From JAGVSZ01 sp963716855 (GTDB lineage Bacteria; Pseudomonadota; Gammaproteobacteria; Burkholderiales; SG8-39): DNA of 64,000 nucleotides. A program made the translations under genes and the position numbers. The stretch is from positions 1-64,000 of the forward strand of contig CAVQUV010000002.1 of assembly GCA_963716855.1 (NCBI GenBank), in the 5' to 3' direction. Of this stretch, positions 1 to 14,999 are shown in pieces (the first letter of the stretch is position 1; every line of letters starts with the position of its first letter). The notes beneath the pieces are model-generated. The model saw nothing but the letters and a program-made list of their open reading frames with translations. It did no database searches and was not told the origin of the DNA.

Positions 1-1276
1 CTCGACGATCAACGGCGGCGACTTCGGCGCGGCCGGAACGCCGATGCAGAAGGCGCTGGGATCGAGGACTCGCCCGAGCTCATGTTCAAGGACATGATGA
101 GGGCCGGCGCTTATCTCAACCACCCCGAGCTCGCGCGGACCGTCGCCGAGCAGTCCGCCGCGGCGCTCGAATGGGCGCAGAACTACGTCGGCGCGCAGTT
201 CGACCGCGTCAACTTCCACGGCGGCCATTCGGTGAAGCGCGCGCCGCAGACGGTGCAGCGCTCCGGGTCGGGGCTGGTCACCAAGCAGCTCGACAAGGCG
301 CGCGCGCTGGGCGCGAAGATCGAGCTGCGCACCAAGCTCACGCGGCTGGTCGCGGACAAGGACGGGCGCATCGTCGGCGTCGAGGTGCGGCGCGGCTACC
401 GCTTCCCGGACGAGACGTCGGGCACGACCGCGTACATCAAGGCGAGGAAGGCCGTGGTGCTCGCCTCGGGCGGCTTCTCCAACGACGTGCAGCTGCGGCA
501 GATGTACGACCCGCGGCTGACCGACCAGTTCACCTCCACGAACCAGCCCGGGCGCGACGGGTGAAGCGATCATGGCTGCTTGCATGGCCGGTGCGATGGA
601 CCTTCAGATGGACTGGATCCAGCTCGGCCCGTGGACGAGCCCGGACGAGAAGGGCTTCGGCTACGTGCCGCAGTTCGTCGAGCGCGTGGTCGGCTACGGC
701 GTGATGGTGGACCCGGCGACCGGCAAGCGGTTCTTCAAGGAGACCGGCAACCGCAAGGAACGCGCGGACGCCATCATCCTGCTCGGGCACCCGGCGCTGA
801 TCCTGGCCGACTCGACCAATACCACCAAGATGGTCGATCCCGGTCAGCTCAAGGGCGCGCTGGAGAACGGCGCGCTGAAGAAGTTCGACACGCTCGAGGA
901 CCTCGCGCGGGGCTACAACATGCCGGTCGAGGTCTTCGTCGAGCAGGTGAAGCGCTGGAACGGCTTCGTCGAGCAGAAGAAGGATCCGGACCTCGACTGC
1001 ATGATCTTCAAGGACGCGGCCGCGAACGTCACGCCGCCGTTCTACGCGGCGCGACTCTGGCCGCGGGTGCACCACACGATGGGCGGGCTGGCCATCAACA
1101 AGGAGGCGCGGGTGATCGGCTTCGACCTGAAGCCGGTGAAGGGTCTCTACGCGGCGGGCGAGGCGACCGGCGGCGTGCACGGCGCCGTGCGTCTCGGCAG
1201 CTGCGCGATGGCCGACTGCGTGGTCTTCGGCCGCATCGCGGGCCGGAACGCCGCTGCCGAGAAGCTTCGCGGCTGA
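1..1276 (+). pseudogene. flavocytochrome c-type FAD flavoprotein (fumarate reductase-like), 5' partial, two frameshifts
   Basis: This is the 3' part of an FAD-dependent oxidoreductase of the fumarate reductase/flavocytochrome c family; the N-terminal dinucleotide-binding region lies outside the window. Family-like sequence runs through STINGGDFGAAG at the edge, a PELMFKDMMRAG stretch, and a C-terminal FAD motif (LYAAGEATGGVHGAVRLGS). The reading frame must shift near position 60 (one base missing) and again near 549 (one extra G in a CCCGGGC run), giving GATGEAIMAACMAGAMD across the joint. Both flanks stay family-like, so these are recent mutations or sequence errors. The next gene encodes a multiheme cytochrome, the usual electron partner, so the two probably form a periplasmic reductase or dehydrogenase; the substrate cannot be told. 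Confidence 0.8.
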
Positions 1277-1362
1277 AGCGCCAGCGCATCGTCCCGCCCG
1301 GCGAGCTACTCGCCCGCCGGGCGGGCATCGATCCGCTCGCCGTCCTGCCCAGGGAGCCCGCC

Positions 1363-1881
1363 ATGCGGTCCCTCCGTGCCCGAGAGAAACTGCTCGCGCT
1401 CGCGGCGCTCTGCTCGCCGTCGGTCTCGTCCTGCCGGCCCAGGGAGCGCCTGCGCGCGACCCGAAGGCCGCGCCGGGCGACTGCGTCGCCTGCCACAAGG
1501 GCGAGAAGGTGCTGCCGAGCGGACATCCCGCGACCAAGGGCCTCGAAGCTCCAGGCGTGCGCGCAATGTCACGCGCGCGGGACCGACAAATCGCTGGTCG
1601 GTAAGGTGCCCGCTTCGCATTTCCACCAGCTGAGCGGCGTCGGGTGCGTGCAATGCCACGGCAACGTGAAGACGCCCACCGAGGTCGCCCACGAGAAGTG
1701 CATGGGTTGCCACGACACGACGAAGTTGGCGGAGAAGACTGCGAACGTGAAGCCGAAGAATCCGCACAACTCGCCGCACTACGGCAAGGACGCGGACTGC
1801 AACCTGTGCCATCACCAGCACGCGAAGAGCGAGAACTACTGCGCCCAGTGCCACGAGAAGTGGGAGTTCAAGGTGCCCTGA
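1363..1881 (+). pseudogene. small multiheme cytochrome c (partner of the flavoprotein), frameshifted
   Basis: A periplasmic c-type cytochrome. Reading through two apparent frameshifts (near 1400 and near 1550) gives a hydrophobic signal peptide ending in PAQGAPA, then six CxxCH sites: CVACH in one frame, and CAQCH, CVQCH, CMGCH, CNLCH and CAQCH in the frame that ends at 1881. The size and close spacing resemble the tetraheme domain of soluble fumarate reductases, here as a separate protein with more hemes. It follows the flavoprotein by 86 bases and presumably delivers or takes its electrons. The start at 1363 is a best guess because the first frameshift lies inside the signal peptide. Confidence 0.7.
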
Positions 1882-1973
1882 GCTAGGAATTAGGCGCGGT
1901 TTGGAACAAGGACTTTTCCTGCCCGCGCTCTGACGATTCCGGGGCCGAACGCGCGTCATCAACCCACGCTCGA

Positions 1974-2024
1974 ACCGAATCGCGACGTTTCGCTTACGAC
2001 TTGCGTGAGCGCGAGCCTTAGCAT
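1974..2024 (+). promoter_or_regulatory. repeated promoter-like element, copy 1 (before cytochrome c)
   Basis: ACCGAA at 1974-1979, 16 bp, ACGACT at 1996-2001, 17 bp, TAGCAT at 2019-2024. The same order and spacing recurs at 21002, 26278 (minus), 26360 and 29170. The ATG of the downstream cytochrome is 20 bases beyond the TAGCAT box, which fits a transcription start just after it. Which sigma factor or regulator reads it is unknown. Confidence 0.55.
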
Positions 2025-2043
2025 GGGTCGCGGTGGCAGACGC

Positions 2044-2419
2044 ATGAACTACTCTCGCAAGTCGGTGTGCGTGGCGTTCGCTCTGGCCGGTCTGATCGCA
2101 GCGGCCTTCGCGGGCGAATCCGCGCAATCGGGTCGGCAGCTCTTCGAGCGCCACTGTCGGACCTGCCATGGCGGCACGGCGCCGGCGGATTCGCCGATCG
2201 GCCCGAGCCTCTCGGCATCATGGGCAGGAAGGCGGGGACGAAGGTCTCCGGCGTGCACTCGCGGGCCGCGATCGACTCCGGAATCGTGTGGGACCGCGAC
2301 TCGCTGCGCCGCTTTCTCTCGGTGCCGCGACGCGAGGTTCCCGACAGCATCATGCCCATTGCCGTGATGGACCCGGCGGAACTCGAGCGCTGCTCGACTA
2401 CCTCGAATCGCTTCGCTGA
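2044..2419 (+). pseudogene. monoheme class I-like cytochrome c, frameshifted
   Basis: Encodes a small secreted cytochrome c. The start MNYSRKSVCV leads into a signal peptide ending near AAAFAG, then a heme site CRTCHGG. The frame shifts near 2212, continuing with LGIMGRKAGTKVSGVHS, and again near 2387, ending ALLDYLESLR. The VPDSIMPI segment likely holds the axial methionine ligand. Placed together the pieces make a normal class I cytochrome of about 125 residues. It has its own promoter-like element upstream and may carry electrons for the neighbouring flavoprotein/multiheme pair, though that is only suggested by position. Confidence 0.65.
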
Positions 2420-2548
2420 GCGGGCCCGTCGGCGCCGGTCCCGAGTGGAAGGCGAGACGGCTGGACCTGGATGTTCCGGGACTGACGCCGAAGGACGTGC
2501 AAGCTACAGGTCGCGGCAGTGACGTCGACGCCGCTCAGCCTACGTTAT

Positions 2549-2571
2549 CCCTACCGGCGGCCCCGGTAGGG
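2549..2571. terminator. perfect 9-bp hairpin at the 3' end of the M48 gene
   Basis: CCCTACCGG at 2549-2557 pairs with CCGGTAGGG at 2563-2571 around a 5-base loop. It overlaps the stop codon of the minus-strand protease gene, at the point where it converges with the cytochrome gene. No run of T follows on either strand, so a rho-independent function is uncertain. Confidence 0.3.
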
Positions 2572-4071
2572 CTCGGAGACGGCCACCTTGATCGGCTGAC
2601 CGGCCGCGAGGCGAGCGCCCGCGGCCAGACCATTCGCCGCGGCGATCTCATCCGCCGACCAGGCACTCCCCGTTCGGCGGGCGATCTCCGAGGGCCGCTC
2701 CCCGTCCCGTGCCGTTGTCACCCGCAAGCGGGTCTCCCGGAGCTGAGCCGTGTCCGCCGGGGTCATCGCCCGAAAGCTCGAGCCGGTTTGGTCAAAGAGA
2801 GGACGGTACGCGTCAATGCGTGGCGTCGGGCTGACGCCGAGGATTCGGTACACAATCCCGCCGTGGGCGATCCAAGTGAAGTCGAGAATCATCGGGCTGC
2901 GTGAGCCCTGGACGGCGACCGCGCTTCGCACCGCCCGCAGGCCGTTGATCTCCAGAACCACGGCCCGCTCGAGCAGCCGGACGCCGGCGTCTTTCTCGGC
3001 GTCGCGGGCGACCCGGACGGGATCGTCGCCCTTTCCGGCCACGCTGACGAGAAGGGCTGCCTCCTTATCTTGCGTGTGGCCGATCGCTGCGCGCGGAGTG
3101 TTGCGCGTCTGCCACCCGGCCGGAAAGCGCAGGGTGATCCCAAGCGTCGGGTGGAAGAAGCGTGAGTCCACAAACGTCCCGTCGGCCGGGTCCTCCCCGA
3201 CGAGCAGCCCGTCCAGACGCGCAAGAAAGTCGCGGTGCGTCTTGGCGATGGCTGCGGTCGGCGCCGGGCGAAGCGCCACGGCCCGGTCCTGGGTCTGTCG
3301 CACTCGCTCGGGCGTGGTGGGGTGCGTATCGAAGAAGCTCTGGCGGGGCGGGCCATCCCTCCGGAGCGCCTCATCCCGCTCCAGCGCCTGAAGGGCGCGT
3401 GGCAAGCCCATGGGGTCGTACCCGGCTCGCGCGGCGAGGTCAACGCCGATATCGTCCGCTTCGCGCTCTTGATTCCGGCCGTACGGCGCCATGAAGGCCT
3501 CGGTTGCGACGTCGCCCAAATCCATGATTCCTTCGCCGACGCCGGGGACGACAATCCCCACCGCGAGTCCCGCGATCCCCGTGGCGATCCGGAAGGGCGA
3601 CGTGGCCACGGCCACGTTCGCGCTACGCACCGTGTGGCGCGCCGCCACGTGGACGACCTCGTGCGCCAGGACGCCGGCCAACTCGTCCTCGGAGTTCATC
3701 AGGACCAACAGCCCCCGCGAGACGTAGATGTTGCCGTTGGGAAGCGCGAAGGCGTTCGGCTCCGGCTGATTCACGATCTGGAAGGTGTAGGGGACATCCT
3801 GCCGGGGTGACTGCTTGGCGGTCCTGTCGCCGACGGCCCGAACGTACCCGAGCAGCGCGGGGTCGGCCACGAGCCCCATGCTCGCCTCGACCTTCTTGGC
3901 CTCCTCGTCGCCCAACTCGCGTTCCTCGTCGGCCGAAAGCACCGCCACCTCCGACCGGCCGCTCACCGGATTGACGGCGCAGCCGGCGGCCATGCTCGCC
4001 ACGCATGCGACGAGCAGCCCTCCCCACCAGCGTCTCCTCCGGAAACTCGTGGAAACCCGAGATGCATCCAT
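2551..4071 (-). CDS. M48-family zinc metalloprotease lipoprotein with C-terminal LysM-like segment
   Basis: A 506-residue envelope protease. From the chosen ATG at 4071 (preceded by GAAGGAG) the protein has a basic N-terminus, a hydrophobic stretch and a lipobox cysteine (Cys31 in AAGC), so it is probably an outer-membrane lipoprotein. The zinc motif HEVVH lies at residues 137-141, with a downstream EREAD segment giving the third ligand, as in BepA/LoiP-type M48 proteases. The last 50 residues (GERPSEIARR to AGQPIKVAV) resemble a LysM wall-binding module. The role is likely outer-membrane protein quality control. It is the last minus-strand gene after glgX and is uninterrupted, unlike its upstream neighbours. 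In-frame starts further upstream exist but lack a ribosome site. Confidence 0.85.
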   Translation of the reverse strand: MDASRVSTSFRRRRWWGGLLVACVASMAAGCAVNPVSGRSEVAVLSADEERELGDEEAKKVEASMGLVADPALLGYVRAVGDRTAKQSPRQDVPYTFQIVNQPEPNAFALPNGNIYVSRGLLVLMNSEDELAGVLAHEVVHVAARHTVRSANVAVATSPFRIATGIAGLAVGIVVPGVGEGIMDLGDVATEAFMAPYGRNQEREADDIGVDLAARAGYDPMGLPRALQALERDEALRRDGPPRQSFFDTHPTTPERVRQTQDRAVALRPAPTAAIAKTHRDFLARLDGLLVGEDPADGTFVDSRFFHPTLGITLRFPAGWQTRNTPRAAIGHTQDKEAALLVSVAGKGDDPVRVARDAEKDAGVRLLERAVVLEINGLRAVRSAVAVQGSRSPMILDFTWIAHGGIVYRILGVSPTPRIDAYRPLFDQTGSSFRAMTPADTAQLRETRLRVTTARDGERPSEIARRTGSAWSADEIAAANGLAAGARLAAGQPIKVAVSEPYRGRR

Positions 4072-4180
4072 GCCGGTCTTCTCCTTCAGCAACAAGGTGA
4101 ACATCCCTTGGCGGTCCGCTGCCGCCCTGCGGCGACGCGAATCAGGCCGCCGACCAACGCGCCCACGGGCGCTGCGCACG

Positions 4181-6275
<2,095 letters not shown>

Positions 6276-6373
6276 GCGCCATCCCTACGGGGAACCGCGC
6301 GGCGAAGGTGACTAGAGAAGGCCAAGGGGGTCGGCCAGTCCGGACGTCTAGGTGGCGCAACGCATGGCCCGTG

Positions 6374-7994
6374 TTACGGGTGGTACCCACCCGGCAGGCG
6401 GCCCGAGGTTCGGGTCAGCTCGTGCAGCCGTTGCCAGACTGCATCGTCCAGTGCGTCCTCGGGACAACGCCAACGCCACTGCCCCTCCGCGCGTCCCGGA
6501 AGGTTCATTCGCGCGGCCGATCCCAGGCCGAGCAGATCCTGCAACGGCGCTACTGCGAGGGCGGATAGCGATGACCAGGCGAGGCGGATCAATTCCCACG
6601 TCACCTCGTGTGGTTCTCCAGGAGGGCGCTGCAGGGCGTTCCACAGATGGCGGCGCTCGTGTTCCGGCAACGTGTCGTACCAGCCGCGCGTCGTATCGTT
6701 GTCGTGCGTGCCAGTGTAGACCACGCTGTTATGAACGCAGTGGTGCGGCAGATGAGGATTGGTCGGGTCGCCATTGAAGGCGAATTGAAGCACGCGCATG
6801 CCGGGCAGTTGAAATCGCTCCCGTAGTGCAGTAACCGCCGGGGTGATGATTCCCAGGTCCTCGGCGAGCAGCGGGAGCCCGCCCAGAGCCTGCTGCGCTT
6901 TGTCGAAGAAGTCGGCGCCCGGACCGGGGACCCAACGGCCCGCGGCGGCCGTCGGCGCTCCTGCCGGCACGTGCCAGGCCGCCTCGAACCCGCGAAAATG
7001 ATCGATGCGAATCGCGTCGAGGTATGGCAGCCGTGCCTGCAACCGGTCGATCCACCAGCGGTAGCCGGTCTGTCGAAGCGCCTCCCAGTCGTAGATGGGA
7101 TTGCCCCAGAGCTGACCCTCAGCGCTGAAATAGTCCGGAGGAACGCCAGCGACGACCCGCGGCTTCAATTGGTCGTCCATCAGGAACAACTCGGGGTTGG
7201 CCCACACGTCGGCCGAATCCGGGGAGACGAAGATGGGAAGATCGCCCAATAGCCGTATCCCGCGCTGATTCGCGTGCTCTTTCAGTACTTGCCAGTGCCG
7301 CGCGAGGGTGAACTGGCCGAAGCGGAACAAGTCGATGGCATCGGCCGACTCCTGCCTCGCCTTCGCGAGAGCCTTCGGTTCACGCCGGGCCAGGCCAGCC
7401 GGCCACTCCCGAAAAGGGGATCCCGCGGTATTTGGCCCGCAGAGCCATGAACAGCGCGGGCTCTTTCTGCAGGGCCGCCTTTCCCTCGCAAAACTGCTCG
7501 AACGGGGCGCGCAAATCTGCGCGCGCCCCATTCCGGAAGTTTTTCCAGGCGCAAGCGAGCAACCGTTCCTTGAATGCAATGACCCTTTCGAAATCCACGT
7601 GGTCAGAAGCAAAGGAACAATCTTCGCAATCACGCGGCTCAAGCAGGCCGTCCTCCTTCAAACGCTCCGGGCTGATCACGAGTGGATTGGCCGCGAACGA
7701 CGACAGGGCTTGATAGGGCGAATGGCCGTAACCCGTTGGTCCCAGCGGCAGCACCTGCCACCAGGTTTGACCTGCGGCGGCTAGTCGATCCACCCAGGCA
7801 AGCGCTGACGGTCCTACGTCGCCGACCCCGTAGCGCGAAGGCAGCGACGTGACGTGCAACAAAACCCCGGAAGCCCGGTAACCGGGCGGGAAGGGAGTGC
7901 TGAATCGTGGTCGCGCAGGATCCGCAACCGCGCGGCCATTCGGCAGGCTAACGTCCATCGTGCGTTCAAATCGCGCGCGAACCGGCCCAGGCAC
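6374..7994 (-). pseudogene. malQ: 4-alpha-glucanotransferase (amylomaltase) MalQ, one frameshift
   Basis: A GH77 enzyme that transfers maltodextrin segments between glucans in the cytoplasm. GTG at 7994 is preferred over ATG at 7958 because GGTGGAGG lies 7 bases upstream. The first part contains GVLLHVTSLPSRYGVGD and WWQVLPLGPTGYG, typical GH77 signatures. A frameshift near 7395 joins IPFSEWPAGLARRE; the second frame carries LPYLDAIRIDHFRGF (nucleophile Asp), LLAEDLGIITP (acid/base Glu) and VVYTGTHDNDTTRGW. Length of about 540 codons is usual. It sits between glgP and glgX and would recycle short glucans left by the phosphorylase. Confidence 0.85.
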
Positions 7995-8120
7995 TAGCGT
8001 ACCTCCACCAGCGGCCCGACGGACGCTGTGAGGGCGATCTGCGCCCCGTCGTGGGCGACGATGTCCTGGGCATGCGCGGGAAGTTTCGCAGGCGGCCAGC
8101 AGTTCGGTTCTGCGCGCACC

Positions 8121-10592
<2,472 letters not shown>

Positions 10593-10596
<4 letters not shown>

Positions 10597-10691
10597 TCCC
10601 GATTGCCCCGTGCGGCCTGCCAGCGCGCGTGGTGCTCGCGGATGACGGCGATCACCTGGTCGGCGCCGTCCACGCAGCGCGGAATCGTCAC
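10593..10691 (-). CDS. 32-codon ORF translationally coupled to glgP
   Basis: A short ORF starting with GTG at 10691, six bases after a strong AGGAGG (10698-10703). It encodes MTIPRCVDGADQVIAVIREH plus 12 more residues, and its TGA overlaps the glgP ATG in an ATGA junction. The ribosome site is better than anything directly in front of glgP, so translation of glgP probably depends on it. The residue order (GADQVIAVIREHHARWQ) suggests a small amphipathic helix. No function is recognised; it may be only a coupling leader. Its frame is intact although both neighbours are heavily frameshifted. Confidence 0.5.
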
Positions 10692-10752
10692 GTCAGACCT
10701 CCTAGTCGAACGGCGGATCGTCGAACGGCGCCATGGCCGGGCGTTCCGCGCG

Positions 10753-13157
10753 TCAGCTCGGCCACACCCAGTTGGTGATCTCGGCGCGGTCGGTGCCGTG
10801 CTCGTGCGCGTAGCTCAGGTTGAGGATGATCTCGTTCTTCATGCTGCTCCTTGAGGTGCGCGGCCTTGGTCTGCAGCCTCGGCACCCGGTCGATCACGTC
10901 GATCACCAGGTTGAAGCGGTCCACCTGGTTGAGGATCGCGAGCTCGAGCGGCGTGTTGATGTTGCCCTTCTCCTTGTAGCCGCGCACGTGCAGGTTCTCG
11001 TGGTTGCGGAAGCGGTAGGCGAGCTTGTGGATCAGCCAGGGGTAGCCGTGGAAGTTGAAGATGACCGGCTTGTCGATGCGTGAACAGGCTGTCGAACTCG
11101 CGCTCGGTCGAGCCGTGCGGATGCTCGCTGGCCGGCTGCAGCTTGAACAGGTCCACCACGTTGACGAAGCGCACCTTCAGATCGGGCAGGTGCTCGCGCA
11201 GGATGGCGGTCGCGGCGAGCGCCTCCTGGGTGGCGACGTCGCCGCAGGAGGCCATCACCACGTCGGGCTCCTCGCCCTCGTCGTTGCTCGCCCGGCGCCC
11301 AGATGCCGATGCCCTTGGCGCAGTGCACGATCGCCTCGTCGATGGTGGTGAACTGCAGGTGCTTCTGCTTGTCGGCGACGATGACGTTGATGCAGTCGGT
11401 CGAGCGCAGGCACTGATCGGCCACCGCGAGCAGCGTGTTGGCGTCCGGCGGCAGATAGACGCGCGTGACGCGTCGGGCTCTTGTTGGTCACCAGGTCGAT
11501 GAAGCCGGGGTCCTGGTGCGAGAAGCCGTTGTGGTCCTGCCGCCAGACGGTCGAGGACAGCAGGATGTTCTGCGACGCCACCGAGGCGCGCCACGGCACG
11601 TGGTTCTTGCAGATGTCCAGCCACTTGGCGTGCTGGTTGAACATCGAGTCGACCACGTGGGCGAAGGCCTCGTAGGTGTGGAAGAAGCCGTGGCGGCCGG
11701 AGAGCAGATAGCCTTCGAGCCAGCCGACCAGCGTGTGCTCGGAGAGCATCTCCATCACCCGCCCGTCGCGCGCCAGCTCGCCGCCGTCGGCGTCCTCCGG
11801 CAGCAGGTCGGCCATCCACGTCTTCTTGCTCACCTCGTAGATCGCCTGCAGGCGGTTGGAGGCGGTCTCGTCGGGGCCGAACACGCGGAAGCTCGTCATG
11901 TTGTCGCGCATCACGTCGCGCAGGAACTCGCCCAGCGGCTTGGTGTTCTCGTGCAGCACCTTGCCCGCCTGCGCCACGTCCACCGCGTAGCTGCGGAAGT
12001 CCGGAAGCTTCAGCTCCTTGCGCAGCAGGCCGCCGTTGGCATGCGGATTGGCGCTCATGCGCCGCGCGACCCGTCGGCGCCAGCGCTCTGAGCTCGGGCA
12101 GCAACCGGCCGCTTGGCGTCGAACAGCGTCCTCGGGCTTGTAGCTTCGCATCCAGTTCTCGAGCAGCTGCAGGTTGGCGGGATTGCCGCGCACGTCCGAG
12201 AACGGCACCTGGTGCGAGCGCCACGAGCCCTCGACCTTGTGGCCGTCGATCTCCTTCGGTCCGGTCCAGCCCTTGGGCGCGCGCAGCACGATCATCGGCC
12301 AGCGCGGCCGCTCGGCCTTGCCGCTGTCGCGCGCTTTCTTCTGAATGGCGCGGATCTCGCCGACGACCGCATCGAGCGTGGCGGCCATCTTCTGATGCAT
12401 CTCGGCCGGCTCGGAGCCCTCGACGAAATAGGGCTTGTAGCCGTAGCCCACGAACAGCGCCTCCAGCTCCTCGTGGCTGATGCGCGCGAGGATGGTCGGG
12501 TTGGCGATCTTGTAGCCGTTGAGGTTGAGGATCGGCAGCACGGCGCCGTCGCGGATCGGATTGATGAACTTGTTGGAGTGCCAGGCGGTGGCGAGCGGCC
12601 CGGTCTCGGCCTCGCCGTCGCCGACCACGCAGGCGACGATGAGGTCGGGATTGTCGAGCGCCGCGCCGTAGGCGTGCGACAGGCTGTAGCCGAGCTCGCC
12701 GCCCTCGTGGATCGAGCCCGGCGTCTCCGGCGTGACGTGCGAGCCGATGTGGCCGGGGAAGGAGAACTGCTTGAAGAACTTCTGCATCCCCTCCGCGTCC
12801 TCGCTCTTGTCCGGATAGATCTCGGAGTAGGTGCCTTCGAGATAAGCGGGACCGAGCACGCCCGGGGCGCCGTGACCCGGACCGGCCATGAAGATCACGT
12901 CGAGGTCGTCGCGCTTGATCACGCGATTGAGATGCGCCCACACGAACGACAGCGCCGGGCTCGCGCCCCAGTGGCCGAGCAGGCGGTGCTTGACGTGCTC
13001 GGTGCTGCAAGGGCTCCTTGAGCAGCGGGTTGTCCTTGAGATAGATCATGCCGACGGAGAGGTAGTTGCACGCGCGCCACCAGGCATCGATCAGACGCAG
13101 CTCCTCGCCCGCAAGAGGGTTCTGCGGCGAGGCGTGTGAACCCGGGTGCTTAGTCAC
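10753..13157 (-). pseudogene. xfp: xylulose-5-phosphate/fructose-6-phosphate phosphoketolase with about seven frameshifts
   Basis: Thiamine-diphosphate enzyme that cleaves xylulose-5-P or fructose-6-P to acetyl-phosphate. The GTG at 13157 follows AAAGGAGG (13165-13172). Family blocks: LIDAWWRACNYLSVGMIYL, MAGPGHGAPGVLGPAYLEG, GSHVTPETPGSIHEGGELGY, GDGEAETGPLATAWHSNKF (cofactor binding), WLEGYLLSGRHGFFHTYEAF, VIFNFHGYPWLIHKLAYRF and the end EITNWVWPS. Frames change near 13010, 12115, 12065, 11470, 11290, 11085 and 10840. About 800 codons in total, the usual length. Gene order tal-xfp-glgP links pentose phosphates, acetyl-phosphate and glycogen. As for glgP, decay and sequence error cannot be separated here. 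Confidence 0.85.
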
Positions 13158-13209
13158 TCTGAGGCCTCCTTTGAACGCAGTTGCGACCGAAGCGTGCGAG
13201 CCGCTCCGG

Positions 13210-14352
13210 TCATCGCTCCGGTCCCGCGACCCTGTCGCGTCGGTCCACGGCCTCCAGCAATCCGTCGAAGGCTTCGGCGAAGAGCCTGACGCCGTCATCG
13301 AGGAGTTGGGCGGTCACCTCGGGCATGGAGATGCCCAGCTGGGCGAGCGTGTCCATCGCAGCGTTCGCCTCGTGTACGTTCTCCGTCAGGCTTGCGCGCG
13401 AACGGCCGTGATCGCGGAAAGCGTCGAGCGTGGCCGGCGGCATCGTGTTTACGGTGTCGGGGCCGATCAGCTCTTCGACGTAGACGACGTCGCGGTACGC
13501 GGGATTCTTGGTGCCGGTGCTCGCCCATAGGACACGTTGCGTCTTCGCGCCTCTCGCGGCCAGCGCCTCCCAGCGGGGACCGCTGAAGAGGTGAAGGTAC
13601 TTCTGGTACGTCTGTTTTGCGTTGGCGATGGCAATCTTCCCCATGAGGCTGGACAACAGCACCTGCTCTCGGGTGCTGCTGGCAGCCTTCATGCGCGCCG
13701 CGAGCAGCCGATCGACCGCTGAGTCGATGCGGCTCACGAAGAAGCTGGCGACGCTGGCGACACGGCTCACGTCGCCGCCGTCGCGTGCCAGCGATTCCAC
13801 GCCTGCCACGTAGGATTCGACAACCCGCTCGTACGCGGCCTGCGAGAACAGCAGCGTGACATTGACGTTGATACCGTCGGCAATCAACTGCCGTACCGCG
13901 GGCACGCCTTGCGGCGTCGCCGGCACCTTGATCATGAGGTTCGGCCGGTCGACGGCCCGCCACAAGCGTCGCGCCTCTTCGAGCGTGCGTTGGGTGTCCC
14001 GCGCAAGCTTGGGCGACACTTCCAGGCTCACGTAACCGTCCCGCCTCTGCGAGTGTTCGTAGACCGGCCGCAGCACGTCGGCCGCGTCGCGAATGTCGCG
14101 CACGACGATGCGCTCGTACAGCGTATTGCCGTCGACATGGCGGGCATCGGCGGCGCTCAGGATGTCCTGGTAGTCCGTACTGCCGGCGACGACCTTTGCA
14201 AAGATCGCTGGATTGGACGTGACCCCGCAGACGCTGTCTTCTTCGACCAGACGTTGCAGCTCGCCGCTGAGGACCAGCCTGCGGTGGATGTAGTCGAGCC
14301 AGACCGATTGACCGTAATCGGACAAAGCGCGCAATGGGTTGGCCTTTTCCAT
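13210..14352 (-). CDS. tal: transaldolase
   Basis: A 380-residue transaldolase of the long bacterial type, transferring dihydroxyacetone units between sedoheptulose-7-P and glyceraldehyde-3-P in the pentose phosphate pathway. The Schiff-base lysine is Lys142 in NLMIKVPAT; other family blocks are DSVCGVTSNPAIF, DGYVSLEVSPKLA, INVNVTLLFS and LWASTGTKNPAYRD. ATG at 14352 is chosen; an in-frame TTG seven codons upstream also exists. It is the first gene of the minus-strand sugar operon, 52 bases before xfp, and is uninterrupted, which contrasts with xfp and glgP downstream. It would supply the sugar phosphates used by the phosphoketolase. Confidence 0.92.
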   Translation of the reverse strand: MEKANPLRALSDYGQSVWLDYIHRRLVLSGELQRLVEEDSVCGVTSNPAIFAKVVAGSTDYQDILSAADARHVDGNTLYERIVVRDIRDAADVLRPVYEHSQRRDGYVSLEVSPKLARDTQRTLEEARRLWRAVDRPNLMIKVPATPQGVPAVRQLIADGINVNVTLLFSQAAYERVVESYVAGVESLARDGGDVSRVASVASFFVSRIDSAVDRLLAARMKAASSTREQVLLSSLMGKIAIANAKQTYQKYLHLFSGPRWEALAARGAKTQRVLWASTGTKNPAYRDVVYVEELIGPDTVNTMPPATLDAFRDHGRSRASLTENVHEANAAMDTLAQLGISMPEVTAQLLDDGVRLFAEAFDGLLEAVDRRDRVAGPER

Positions 14353-14840
14353 GGTGCCCTCGGTCGCTGGCAACCTGGACGGGAGCTTCTCTCAGCAAAA
14401 CATTACTGCGACGCCTCGGCTCCTGCAGAGCGGACGCCGACCTCATCATATGCGCTGACGGGACCGGAGAGTTGAGGCGGGTCAAACTGTCCAGCGAAGT
14501 CCGGCGGCCTCCGGGTTTGGTGCGTCACGTGCGAGCCCTACGGTTGCGCCGCAGCATGCCCCTTCAATTCGCCGGCTCCGCCCTCGGAATCGTCCAGAGG
14601 CCTCCCGCAGACGGTTGCCGTGGTGGAACCGCTCCGCCGTTTGAGGGAAATCAATCCCGCAGGCCGCAGCCTCGGTCAACTTGCCACCGGCTCTTTCCCC
14701 TCACGCTTGTGAGCCTGGCTGCGCATCGCCTGAGTGCGGGGCGACACGCAGGCCGGAGGAGGAGGTCGTCGGTGACCGGAACGGGACCGACGCTCGGAAC
14801 GAAGCTCGCGGGGATTCAACGAGCCGCCGGCGAGGCCGCG

Positions 14841-14999
14841 GTGCTCGAGCGGCTCTCCTTTGAGCGCCTCGCGGATCTTGGGCGCGCCCCAGCTCTCGTG
14901 CTCCTTCGTCAGTTTCACGATCAGCTTCTCGATCTGGAATGGCAATCGGTTGGCCCCAGAGCCGGACGCGGCACCCACCGCGGTTCGCGCGATCCTGAC
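14841..14999 (-). pseudogene. transposase remnant (IS481/integrase-core type)
   Basis: On the minus strand, about 50 residues read ANRLPFQIEKLIVKLTKEHE then SWGAPKIREAL, which matches the helix-turn-helix/linker region of IS481-like transposases (typically ANRLP.QIE..IV.LK.EHPSWGAPKIREKL). Sequence on both sides loses the match, and no DDE core or terminal repeats are seen. The remaining bases of the 820-bp gap between tal and the DUF2934 gene (14353-15172) hold no recognisable gene; promoters for the two divergent units should lie there but I see no convincing boxes. Confidence 0.5.

Noticed and set aside
1930..1961. Possible further copy of the repeated element (ACGATT - 17 bp - TCATCA)
   Set aside because: The -10-like box does not match TAGNNT and no ACCGAA lies 16 or 27 bp upstream.
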